Shown: positions 1-7,666, counted from the first letter of the stretch. The stretch is DNA of 7,771 bases from Mollicutes bacterium (GCA_003551455.1 PUMR01000061.1:1-7771), one strand, 5' to 3'. A program made the numbers and translations. Notes: generated by a model from the sequence alone, not told the origin.

Positions 1-164
1 CCGGCCGCTTCGAGGCCTTCGATGGCGAACTGGTTGTAGCCCATGTCATGCGCTCCCGCCGCCGAGACGATCAAGCCGACCTTGATCTCGTCGTCATCGA
101 CGCGGCAGCCGGCGATGGTGAGGCCGAGCGCGAATGCCAAGAACACAAGAGCCAAGCGTTTCAT
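1..164 (-). CDS. BMP-family substrate-binding lipoprotein, N-terminal 54 residues (cut by window edge)
   Basis: The start is ATG at 164-162, with AGGAGA 8-9 nt upstream. The product begins with a lipoprotein signal peptide: MKR, a hydrophobic core of about 14 residues, and the lipobox I-A-G-C with Cys20 as the lipidation site. A short acidic linker (RVDDDE) follows, then KVGLIVSAAGAHDMGYNQFA and EGLEAA. This matches the first strand and helix of BMP-family (PnrA/TmpC/Med-like) solute-binding proteins, which typically read KVGLV...D.SFN.SAYEGL. Known members bind nucleosides and deliver them to an ABC importer from the outer face of the membrane. The gene follows the GntR regulator gene after 63 nt on the same strand, so the two are probably co-transcribed and the regulator probably controls uptake of this protein's ligand. 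The family call is fairly sure; the ligand is unknown because the binding-site residues lie outside the window. Confidence 0.85.
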   Translation of the reverse strand, partial: MKRLALVFLAFALGLTIAGCRVDDDEIKVGLIVSAAGAHDMGYNQFAIEGLEAA

Positions 165-200
165 ACGATAACTCTCCTTACAAAACAGATTTTTGGTTCA

Positions 201-219
201 CACGAAACGCCGTTTCGTG
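201..219. repeat. Perfect 19-bp inverted repeat between gntR and the BMP lipoprotein gene
   Basis: The arms CACGAAACG and CGTTTCGTG are 9 bp and perfectly complementary around a single central base at 210. It lies 8 bp past the gntR stop and about 23 bp before the lipoprotein Shine-Dalgarno. In RNA it would form a hairpin with a 3-5-nt loop, but no U-run follows on either strand, so it is not a standard terminator. It could be a protein-binding palindrome or an RNA element that tunes expression between the two genes. Confidence 0.7.
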
Positions 220-227
220 GATTTCCC

Positions 228-962
228 TCATTTCACCTGGTCGATATAGAACTTGAACTGGTCCGTCCGATAGAAACACTTGAAGGTTTCGATCGGCACT
301 TCGCGGCCGTTCACCATGCCGTGGGTCACCGCATGGAAGAGAATGATCGGAAAACCGGCTTCGATTTCCAGTTCATCCGCCGTCTTGCCGTGGGCCAACA
401 CGGCTTCGATGGTCCGCTTCGCCCGGGTTATCGTCACGTTGTACTCCCGCTCGAGGACCTCATAGAGCGACTGGGCGGTGAAGTCGTGCTTTTCGAGGCC
501 GGGGAAGAGTTTCTTGGGAAGATAGGTGATCGTCCGGTTCACGGGCATCTCGTCGGCATAATAGATCCGGTCCAAGCGGATCACGGCATCTTTCGGGTCG
601 ACTTCGAGCAGTTTGCTTCGCTTGTCGTTGGCCGGCTCGATGTCGAGACCGAGAAGTTTCCGTCGTGGCGTCATGCCGTGATTGATGATGTCCTTGGTAC
701 AACTCGTGATGGAAAAGAGGTCCTGTTCGGTCTTGTCGCCCTTCACATAGGTGCCTTTGCCCTGGATCCGGTAGAGATGACCCTCGTTGACGAGTTCATC
801 GAGCGCTTTGCGTACCGTGATCCGGCTGACGCCGAACTCTTCGATGAGTTCCCTCTCGCTCGGGATCTTCTGGTCTTCGGTGAGGACGTCTTCATTGATC
901 TTTTCGAGGAGATTCCGCTTGACCACATGGTATTTCGGCAGACCTTCATGGAGTGAATCCAT
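228..962 (-). CDS. GntR-family transcriptional regulator, HutC subfamily (wHTH plus UTRA ligand domain)
   Basis: This 244-residue protein has an N-terminal winged helix-turn-helix at residues 10-73: IPSERELIEEFGVSRITVRK, then the wing G-K-G-T-Y-V at 68-73. The C-terminal UTRA effector domain spans about residues 95-240 and ends with the typical E-T-F...Y-R-T-D-Q-F-K-F-Y. This two-domain layout and length match the HutC subfamily, whose members bind small ligands (sugar phosphates, amino-acid derivatives) and usually repress nearby transport or catabolic genes. I chose ATG at 962 over the upstream in-frame GTG at 968: the AGGGGG at 977-972 is 9 nt from the ATG but only 3 nt from the GTG. The gene has its own promoter and leader and is followed by a BMP lipoprotein gene, its likely target. 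It is probably autoregulated through the operator-like sequence in its leader. The family is sure; the ligand is unknown. Confidence 0.95.
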   Translation of the reverse strand: MDSLHEGLPKYHVVKRNLLEKINEDVLTEDQKIPSERELIEEFGVSRITVRKALDELVNEGHLYRIQGKGTYVKGDKTEQDLFSITSCTKDIINHGMTPRRKLLGLDIEPANDKRSKLLEVDPKDAVIRLDRIYYADEMPVNRTITYLPKKLFPGLEKHDFTAQSLYEVLEREYNVTITRAKRTIEAVLAHGKTADELEIEAGFPIILFHAVTHGMVNGREVPIETFKCFYRTDQFKFYIDQVK

Positions 963-971
963 GTTCACACA

Positions 972-977
972 CCCCCT
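972..977 (-). promoter_or_regulatory. Shine-Dalgarno of gntR (AGGGGG) that decides the start
   Basis: On the minus strand AGGGGG is followed by 9 nt and then ATG at 962. The in-frame GTG at 968 lies only 3 nt away, which is too close, so the 244-residue product is preferred to a 246-residue one. Confidence 0.7.
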
Positions 978-1001
978 ATGTTATGATGTTATGATGTCAT
1001 T
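978..1001. repeat. Three tandem 8-bp repeats in the gntR leader
   Basis: On the plus strand the units are ATGTTATG, ATGTTATG and ATGTCATT. The first two are identical and the third is diverged at two positions. On the minus strand this reads AATGACAT CATAACAT CATAACAT just ahead of the gntR Shine-Dalgarno. The diverged unit overlaps the operator-like sequence at 992-1007. The array may be a multi-site binding region, a slippage product, or chance in an AT-rich leader. Confidence 0.75.
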
Positions 1002-1007
1002 ACCAGT
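992..1007 (-). promoter_or_regulatory. Candidate HutC/NagR-type operator
   Basis: The minus strand carries ACTGGTAATGACATCA. Its core TGGTAATGACA differs at two positions from TGGTATAGACA, the type of operator known for NagR/YvoA-like GntR regulators of Firmicutes. It would lie at about +2 to +17 from the predicted transcription start, a place where a bound repressor blocks initiation or early elongation. The gene directly downstream encodes a regulator of this subfamily, so autoregulation is a natural inference. The match is by eye and from memory of the consensus. Confidence 0.5.
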
Positions 1008-1015
1008 ACACCTCT

Positions 1016-1044
1016 ATCTTATGCTGAAAACGTTTACTTGTCAA
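1016..1044 (-). promoter_or_regulatory. Sigma-A promoter of the gntR operon
   Basis: On the minus strand a perfect -35 TTGACA (1044-1039) and a -10 TAAGAT (1021-1016, four of six matches to TATAAT) are separated by 17 bp, the optimal spacing. Transcription would start near 1009, leaving a leader of about 47 nt before the ATG at 962. It lies downstream of the nif3 terminator, so gntR and the lipoprotein gene form their own unit. The matching sigma factor is the RpoD encoded in this window. Confidence 0.8.
1025..1038. promoter_or_regulatory. Candidate cre site (CcpA box) inside the promoter spacer
   Basis: The plus strand reads TGAAAACGTTTACT, which fits the catabolite-responsive element consensus TGWAARCGYTWNCW at every position, including the central CG typical of LacI-family operators. 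It occupies 14 of the 17 bp between the -35 and -10 hexamers. A protein bound there would block RNA polymerase, so repression is expected. No ccpA gene is visible; another LacI-family protein could be the binder. Confidence 0.65.
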
Positions 1045-1096
1045 TATGGAATTTCAGGGCACTCGGCCAATATGTACGAAAAAAGCGCTTCCATAT
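1044..1096. repeat. 8-bp inverted repeat flanking the region upstream of the gntR promoter
   Basis: ATATGGAA at 1044-1051 and TTCCATAT at 1089-1096 are perfect reverse complements separated by 37 bp. The inner copy touches the first base of the -35 box. It could be a pair of half-sites for a looping regulator or chance; the role is unknown. Confidence 0.35.
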
Positions 1097-1118
1097 AGTG
1101 TCTCCCGCCTTCTTCCCG

Positions 1119-1147
1119 AAAAAAAAACCGCCTTGCGGGAAGGCGGT
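1119..1147 (-). terminator. Intrinsic terminator of the era-to-nif3 operon
   Basis: On the minus strand the stem CCGCCTT / AAGGCGG (7 bp, five of them G-C; one more A-T pair possible at the base) closes a 5-nt loop CCCGC and is followed directly by nine T. It starts 4 nt past the nif3 stop at 1153-1151. This is a classic Rho-independent terminator and separates the informational operon from the gntR unit. Just downstream, at 1118-1105, the RNA carries CGGGAAG followed by AAGGCGG, which could pair with the 5' arm and loop (CCGCCTTCCCG) as an imperfect alternative fold. Confidence 0.93.
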
Positions 1148-1150
1148 GGT

Positions 1151-1930
1151 TCATACGGTCTGAAAGGGGTCGCGCTCGCTTGTGGCGAGGTGGATCGGCG
1201 CTTCCACCCCGTACGCCTCGAGTTCCTTTTTCAAAGCCTCGCGGAAGATCTTTTCGGCATAGTGGCCGATATCGAGGGCGGTGAGCCCGATCTGCAACAT
1301 GTCATGCGCCTGGTGGTAGCTCACATCTCCCGTCACATAGAGGTCGGCCCCTTTCATCTTGGCCGCGAACATGTGATGGGCGCCGCTGCCGCCGCTTATG
1401 GCGATGCGGGCCACTTTCTTCGTGAGCGGCTTCTTGGTGATGAGGCGGGCCTTTTCCATGCCGAGGCGCGCTTTCACGTGCTTGATGGCCTCTTGCAGGC
1501 TCATGGGCGCGATGTCGCCGATCCGCCCGATGCCCGCTTCTTCCGTGTCGAAGTCGAGAATCTCGGTGTTCTCGAGTTCGATGCGGGCGGCCAGGGCCTC
1601 GTTCATGCCGGCTTCGCCCCGGTCATAGTTCGTGTGGCTCGAAAAGACCGTGATATCGTTCTTGATGAGGGTCGCGATGAGCTGGCCCTTGTAGGCGTCG
1701 GTGGCGATCGCTTGCAAGGGTTTGAAGATGAGGGGATGGTGGGTGATGACGAGGTTGCAGTCTTTGTCCAAAGCCTCTTGGACGACCTCCTTGGTCGCAT
1801 CGAGCGCGATGAGGATGCCCGTGAGCTCCTTGTTCATGGTGCCGACCTGCAAGCCGACGTTGTCCCATTCATACGCCGAGGAGAGGGGATAGTGCTCCTC
1901 GAAGAAACGTTTAACCTTGATTCCACTCAT
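1151..1930 (-). CDS. Nif3/DUF34 family metal-binding protein (annotated as GTP cyclohydrolase 1 type 2 homolog)
   Basis: This 259-residue protein belongs to the Nif3/DUF34 (YbgI/YqfO) family. Family members form toroidal hexamers with a dinuclear metal site; their physiological role is not firmly established. The expected ligands are all present: His64-His65 in VITHHPLIF, Asp103 in SSHTNYDRG, and His223 with Glu226 in DIGHYAEK. The start is set by a perfect AGGAGG (1942-1937) 6 nt before ATG at 1930; an in-frame ATG at 1987 would add residues that fit no family member and lies deep in trmK. At 259 residues it is the short form, lacking the PII-like middle insertion of the roughly 370-residue Bacillus YqfO. 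Its first 20 nt overlap the end of trmK, a pairing conserved in Firmicutes. It is the last gene of the operon, followed by the terminator. Confidence 0.93.
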   Translation of the reverse strand: MSGIKVKRFFEEHYPLSSAYEWDNVGLQVGTMNKELTGILIALDATKEVVQEALDKDCNLVITHHPLIFKPLQAIATDAYKGQLIATLIKNDITVFSSHTNYDRGEAGMNEALAARIELENTEILDFDTEEAGIGRIGDIAPMSLQEAIKHVKARLGMEKARLITKKPLTKKVARIAISGGSGAHHMFAAKMKGADLYVTGDVSYHQAHDMLQIGLTALDIGHYAEKIFREALKKELEAYGVEAPIHLATSERDPFQTV

Positions 1931-2575
1931 GGAGAACCTCCTCGATGAGTCGCAGTTTCTCTTGCAAGGGCCTTTTGGCGTTTTCATCGGGGATGTCCGG
2001 AAGGAGTCTCGCCAAAAAGCCTTTTTGCCGTTCGAGTTCCCTTCGCAAAGGGGCGGGCGCCTTTTGCAAAAGCACGGGACCGAAGAGCTCCTCTTTGCGG
2101 GTGAGTTTCTGCTCGCCCTTTTCCATGACGATGACGGTATAGAGGATGTCGTTCTCTTCGATGACGGTCTCGTCAGTGACGGCGAGCGGGTTTTCCCGCG
2201 CGAGCATGCGCACCGCTTCGGGGTGGTTCGCGGGCTGCAAGACGAAGCGGCGGACGTTTTGCAAGTCCGCGCCGTCGACGATGTTGCGGATGGTGGTCCC
2301 GCCGAGACCGGCGATACTCACGGTGTCTGTGGATTCGTCCAAGGCGGAGAGTCCGTCGGCATGCAAAAGGCGGATCCTCTCAGTCAGCCCCGCGGCGACG
2401 ACGTTCCTTTTCGCTTGCGCCAGAGGGCCCTGCTTGTTGTCTATGGCGACGACATGTTCGGCCCTCTTCCTCTGCACGGCGGCGATGGGAAGGAGGGCGT
2501 GGTCGGTGCCCACATCGTAGAGCCTCGCGCCTTCTTCGATGAAAGCGAGGCAGGCCTCGAGCCGTTGCGAGAGCA

Positions 2576-2576
<1 letters not shown>
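1911..2576 (-). CDS. trmK: tRNA (adenine(22)-N(1))-methyltransferase TrmK
   Basis: TrmK methylates N1 of A22 in tRNA using S-adenosylmethionine. The protein has 221 residues, close to the usual size. It shows a class I Rossmann methyltransferase fold: motif I YDVGTDHALLP at residues 20-30, the acidic residue of the second strand in VVAIDNKQGPLAQA (Asp46), HADGL at 72-76, and the family signature SIAGLGG at 87-93. The motif usually written LQPN reads LQPA-N here (113-117), a minor variation. The C-terminal part (about 160-221) is helical and charged, like the coiled-coil tRNA-binding tail of TrmK. ATG at 2576 shares one base with the rpoD stop (TGATG), and no good Shine-Dalgarno precedes it, so translation is probably coupled to rpoD. 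The following nif3 gene overlaps its 3' end. Confidence 0.95.
1937..1942 (-). promoter_or_regulatory. Perfect Shine-Dalgarno (AGGAGG) of nif3, inside trmK
   Basis: AGGAGG on the minus strand is followed by TTCTCC and then ATG at 1930. It lies within the last codons of trmK and excludes the longer in-frame start at 1987. Confidence 0.85.
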
Positions 2577-3814
<1,238 letters not shown>

Positions 3815-3820
3815 GTTTTA

Positions 3821-3825
3821 CCTCC
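3821..3825 (-). promoter_or_regulatory. Shine-Dalgarno of rpoD (GGAGG), inside dnaG
   Basis: GGAGG on the minus strand is followed by TAAAAC and then ATG at 3814. The site overlaps the dnaG codons for Met-Glu-Val, so ribosomes finishing dnaG pass directly over it. Confidence 0.85.
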
Positions 3826-5565
3826 ATGTTGATGGCGTCGATTTTTTTCTGGTAGCGGATCTTCTCTTGGATGTCATGGGTCTCGGCTTTCCGCTTCTTG
3901 AGGTTCTCGATGCGGTTTCGTTTCACATATTCGTGCATCACCCGCAAGAAGTCCTCGAATTCGTCCTCGTTGTAGGGGTAGTCCGTGAACCGGACATGTT
4001 CTTCGAAGTATTCCCGCTGTCTCTTGGTGAGGCGCGCGGCGAAGAGGCCGGGGTGGATGCAGCTTTGGGGGTGAATCTCGTAGAGTTCGAAGATCTCGAG
4101 TTGGATGTCTCTGGCCCGCTTGTCGACATAGGTCACGGCGTCGAAGTCGCGCAAAAACTTCCTGGCGTAGTATTCATCCTTGAGGAAATAGTGGATGAAG
4201 CCCCGCTCGGCCTTCTTGAACTTCTGGTCGGGAAGGGGGAAGGCCGCCTTCTCGTAGGTGGGGACGGCGGCTTTTTCGGGCGCTTTGCGCGCGCGGAAGT
4301 CTTCCTCGAGCGTCGCGAGGCCGACATCGAGGTCCTGGGCCAGACGCTTGAGATAATGGGTCTGTTCGAGGGCGCTCGCCGGCTTGATGAGGGCGAAGAC
4401 CTTCTCTTTGAAACGCTCCTTGCCGCCGATGTCGGAAAGGTCCGCTTCCCGCAAGGCGTCGTCATAGAGGAAATCCCGGGCGCTTTGCGCGTTGTCGAGT
4501 GCCTCCCGGAAGGCTTCGGCGCCCTTCTTGCGGATGAAATCGTCGGGGTCGAGCCCTGCCGGCATGGGCGCCACCCGGGTCTCGAAGGCCCTTTTCCGGA
4601 GGTCGCCCAAGAAGCGGCGGACCGCCTCCCTACCGGCGTCATCGCCGTCGAAGCAGAGGACGAGGCGTTTCGCGGCCTTGCCGAGGATGATCGCATGCGC
4701 CTCGGTGAGGGCGGTGCCCATGACGGCCGTGCCTTCGGCGACGCCCGCCTTGTCGGCCATGATGACGTCCATGAAGCCTTCGAAGAGGACGAGGCGCTTT
4801 TTCTCCTGCACCGCCCGGCGGGCGCGGTGGATGTTGTAGAGGATGCGGTTCTTCTTGAAGATGACGGATTCGGGGCTGTTCATGTATTTGGCCGTCGCTT
4901 TTCCGTCATCCTTGTAGGTGCGGCCGGAGAAGCCGACGACCTGACCCTCTTCGTTCTGGATGGGAAACATCACGCGGTTGCGGAAGCCATCGTAAACCTC
5001 GCCCTTTTCGTTCTCGTTGACGAGACCGAGGTCTACCATCTCCGTTTTCGCGAGGCCCTTGTTGGAGAGGGCCCGGAAGAGGGCGTCCCGCTTTCCCGGG
5101 GCGAGACCGATGTCGAAGCGTTCGATGGTCTCTCGGTCGAGGCCGCGTTTTTCGAGATATTTCCGCGCCGCTTCGCCCTCTTTCATGTGGTGGAGATAGA
5201 CCTTGAAGAACTGCATCGCCTCATAGTTGATGTCGTAGTATTTCTGGTGCTTGTGCGCGAACGCGGAGAGTTCGACCTTGATATCGGCCCTTTCGGCGAG
5301 ATGGCGCAAAGCCTCGTTCGTGGAGAGGTTCTTCTGGTCCTTGACGAAAGTGAGGGCGTTGCCGCTCGCATGGCAGCCGAAACAGTAATAGACCCCTTTC
5401 TCGCGGTTCACGGAAAAAGAGGGGGTCTTCTCGTCGTGGAACGGACAGAGACCCATGTGGTTCTTGCCCTTCTTCTCGAGCGGCGTCGTCTCGTTGATGA
5501 GGTCGACGATGTCGGTCGCCGCGAGAATCTTGTCGATGGGGGTGTTATCACGTGTCTTCACGCGC

Positions 5566-5572
5566 ATCACCT
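5566..5572 (-). promoter_or_regulatory. AGGTGAT ribosome site at the glyS-dnaG junction
   Basis: The glyS stop TAG supplies the first two bases of AGGTGAT, which matches part of the sequence complementary to the 16S rRNA 3' end (AGGAGGTGATC). Aligned that way, it best serves GTG at 5561-5559, two codons inside the ATG start. ATG 5567 itself has no well-placed site, so dnaG may begin at GTG or rely on coupling to glyS. Confidence 0.45.
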
Positions 5573-6941
5573 AGAAACGGACATGTTTTTGGATGTAGGC
5601 GACCAGGTCCTCTTCTTTCACCCGGATTTGGGCCATGGAGTCGCGTTCGCGGATGGTGTAGCCTTGTTCTTCGCCCTCGTCGTCGACCGTCAGACAAAGC
5701 GGGGTGCCGATGGCGTCCTGTCTTCTGTAGCGGCGGCCGATCTTGCCGGATTCGTCGTAGAAGACCATGAAATGCTTGCTGAGGGTCTTTTGCAGTTCCA
5801 ACGCCTTGTCGCGGTGGCGTTTCTTGATCAAGGGGAGGATGGCGACCTTGTAGGGGGAAAGCGCGGGATGGACCTGCAAGCATTCCCTCGTCTCGCCGTT
5901 TTCGAGCGTCTCTTCCGTGTAGGCGTCGGCCAGGACGGCCAAGAAGAGCCTGTCCACGCCGAGCGAGGGCTCGATGACGTAGGGGAGGTATTTCTCGTTC
6001 GTCTCGGGGTCGTGGTAGGCCAAAGAGGTGTTGGCGTGTTCTTCATGCTGGGCGAGGTCGAAATCGGTGCGGGAAGCGATGCCCCAGAGCTCGTCGAAGC
6101 CGAAGGGATAGCGGTATTCGATGTCGGTGGTCTGGTCGGAATAATGGGAAAGCTGGCTCTCGTCGTGGTCGGCGAGTCTGAGGTTCTCCTCTTTCAGGCC
6201 GATATCGACCAGAAAGTCGTAAGAGGCTTTCCGCCAATGGTCGAACCAGGACTTTTCCGTGCCCGGCTTCACGAAGAACTCGAGCTCGAGCTGTTCGAAT
6301 TCGCGGGTGCGGAAGATGAAGTTCTTCGGCGTGATCTCGTTGCGGAAGCTCTTGCCCGTCTGGGCGATGCCGAAGGGCACCTTCATGCGGCTCGTGCGCT
6401 GGACGTTCTTGAAGTTCAAGAAGATCCCTTGCGCCGTCTCGGGGCGGAGATAGACCGGCGTGCGCTTCTCGGCGGTGACCCCGAGGTCCGTCTCGAACAT
6501 GAGGTTGAACCGGCGGATCGCGGTGAAGTCCTTCGCGCCGCAGTCGGGGCAGGGGACGCCGTGTTTTTCGAGGTAGGCCTCGAGCTCCTGTTCGCTCAAA
6601 GCGTCGGCCTTGAGGGAAGGATCATGCGCTTCCACGAGATGGTCGGCGCGATGGCGGGATTTGCAGTTCTTGCAATCGATCAAGGGGTCGTTGAAGTTCT
6701 CGACATGGCCGCTCGCTTCCCAGGTCTTGGGATTCATGAGGATGGCGGAGTCGATACCGACGATGAGCGGGTCTTCTTGTACGAAGCGCCGCCACCAGAG
6801 GTTCTTGATGTTCGTTTTCAGCTCCGTGCCCAGGGGGCCGTAGTCCCAGGTGTTGGCGAGACCGCCGTAGAGCTCGCTCCCTTGGAAGACGAAGCCGTAG
6901 TTCTTGGCATAGTTCACGAGCGCGTCCATGGTGATTTTCAT
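5571..6941 (-). CDS. glyS: Glycine--tRNA ligase, single-chain class II (alpha2) type
   Basis: GlyRS charges tRNA-Gly with glycine using ATP. At 456 residues it is the homodimeric single-chain form, not the alpha2-beta2 GlyQ/GlyS enzyme of Bacillus and E. coli. The N-terminal part of the catalytic domain has GFVFQGSELYGGLANTWDYG (16-35), followed by the family motif NPKTWEASGHVENFNDPL. A zinc-binding insertion has Cys90-x2-Cys93 and Cys131-x2-Cys134. Motif 2 is FRNEITP...RTREFEQLE (199-219) and motif 3 is EPSLGVDRL (324-332, with Arg331). The C-terminal anticodon-binding domain begins about 360 (LSPYKVAILPL) and contains the RYRRQDAIGTPLCLTVD segment. ATG at 6941 overlaps the recO stop (ATGA) and follows GGGAGG with 8-nt spacing. 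The stop TAG directly abuts dnaG. No T-box precedes it; expression follows the operon. Confidence 0.97.
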   Translation of the reverse strand: MKITMDALVNYAKNYGFVFQGSELYGGLANTWDYGPLGTELKTNIKNLWWRRFVQEDPLIVGIDSAILMNPKTWEASGHVENFNDPLIDCKNCKSRHRADHLVEAHDPSLKADALSEQELEAYLEKHGVPCPDCGAKDFTAIRRFNLMFETDLGVTAEKRTPVYLRPETAQGIFLNFKNVQRTSRMKVPFGIAQTGKSFRNEITPKNFIFRTREFEQLELEFFVKPGTEKSWFDHWRKASYDFLVDIGLKEENLRLADHDESQLSHYSDQTTDIEYRYPFGFDELWGIASRTDFDLAQHEEHANTSLAYHDPETNEKYLPYVIEPSLGVDRLFLAVLADAYTEETLENGETRECLQVHPALSPYKVAILPLIKKRHRDKALELQKTLSKHFMVFYDESGKIGRRYRRQDAIGTPLCLTVDDEGEEQGYTIRERDSMAQIRVKEEDLVAYIQKHVRF

Positions 6942-7663
6942 GTCGTTTTCCTCCCGTCAAGCAGTGATTTCAAGACGCCCTTCGCCTTGCCCCGGTAATC
7001 GAAATGCATGGCGTAGAGCGCATCGGTGAGCTCCAACACGGTCTTCATGACCGCCCTGTCCGGCCCCTGGGGGCGGAAGGCGGCGAGGTCCGCGTAATAA
7101 TAGTATTGCAAAAGCGCGGGGATTTCTTTTCCGTGATAGGTCCGCGTCGTATCCTTCGCGCAAGCGGCGCAGACGAGCGCCCCTTCGCGCGAGTCGTAAA
7201 GGAGGTCTTCGCGTTTTCGGCAAAGATGGCAGTCCTTGAGATGGACGCCGGCCCCGAGGAACCAGAGGAACTTCAACTCGAAGAGCGCCAGGAGTTCGAA
7301 CGGGGCGTTCGTCTCTGCGAGTTTCGCAATGAAGCGCAGGAGAAAACCGAAAAGGCGTTCATGGTCGTCCTCGCCCACGTTCACATAGATCAGTTCGTTT
7401 ACACACTGGAGCACGGTGGACTTGTCGAAGTCGTCCTTGATCGAGGGAAAATGGTCCAGAAGACGCGCTTCCTTCAAGGTGGGGAAATCCCCTTTCGAGA
7501 GGTCGGCCTCGATGAGCATCGAGGTCTGCGTCAGGTGTCGCAAGGGGCTTTCCATCTTCTTCGCCCCGCGGGCGATCATGCTTATCAAGCCCGTCGGGGT
7601 GTAGGCTTTGAGGATCTTGCCGTGGTCGCCGTAATCGATGGTCTTGAGGATATAGGCTCGCAA
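6938..7663 (-). CDS. recO: DNA repair protein RecO (TTG start)
   Basis: RecO works with RecR (and RecF) to load RecA on SSB-coated single-stranded DNA and to anneal strands in recombination repair. The product has 241 residues, the usual size. The N-terminal OB-fold region (1-80) begins RAYILKTIDYGDHGKILKAY and contains ISMIARGAKK. A helical domain follows with LFELKFLWFLGAGVHL, then a zinc-finger element with Cys145, Cys148, Cys165 and Cys168 (CHLC...CAAC), present in many but not all RecO proteins. I chose TTG at 7663 because it begins the conserved N-terminus and lies 8 nt after GGGAGG; no in-frame ATG is available there, and the ATG at 7670 is in another frame. The gene starts 3 nt after the era stop and its own stop overlaps glyS, as in other Firmicutes. 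Confidence 0.95.
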   Translation of the reverse strand: MRAYILKTIDYGDHGKILKAYTPTGLISMIARGAKKMESPLRHLTQTSMLIEADLSKGDFPTLKEARLLDHFPSIKDDFDKSTVLQCVNELIYVNVGEDDHERLFGFLLRFIAKLAETNAPFELLALFELKFLWFLGAGVHLKDCHLCRKREDLLYDSREGALVCAACAKDTTRTYHGKEIPALLQYYYYADLAAFRPQGPDRAVMKTVLELTDALYAMHFDYRGKAKGVLKSLLDGRKTT

Positions 7664-7666
7664 GGG

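Noticed and set aside
165..227. A separate promoter for the lipoprotein gene
   Set aside because: No convincing -35/-10 pair at 16-18-bp spacing is visible in the 63 nt on the minus strand; co-transcription with gntR is simpler.
48..956. Plus-strand frame of 302 codons opposite gntR and the lipoprotein gene
   Set aside because: In register with gntR and ending at its single TCA codon; gntR on the other strand has clear domains, a promoter and a Shine-Dalgarno.
963..1150. T-box, riboswitch or small RNA in the intergenic region
   Set aside because: No T-box core, specifier arrangement or recognisable aptamer motif was seen; the sequence is accounted for by a terminator, a promoter and short repeats.
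1931..1987. Longer nif3 start at ATG 1987
   Set aside because: The extra 19 residues match no family member, lie within trmK, and the perfect AGGAGG points to ATG 1930.
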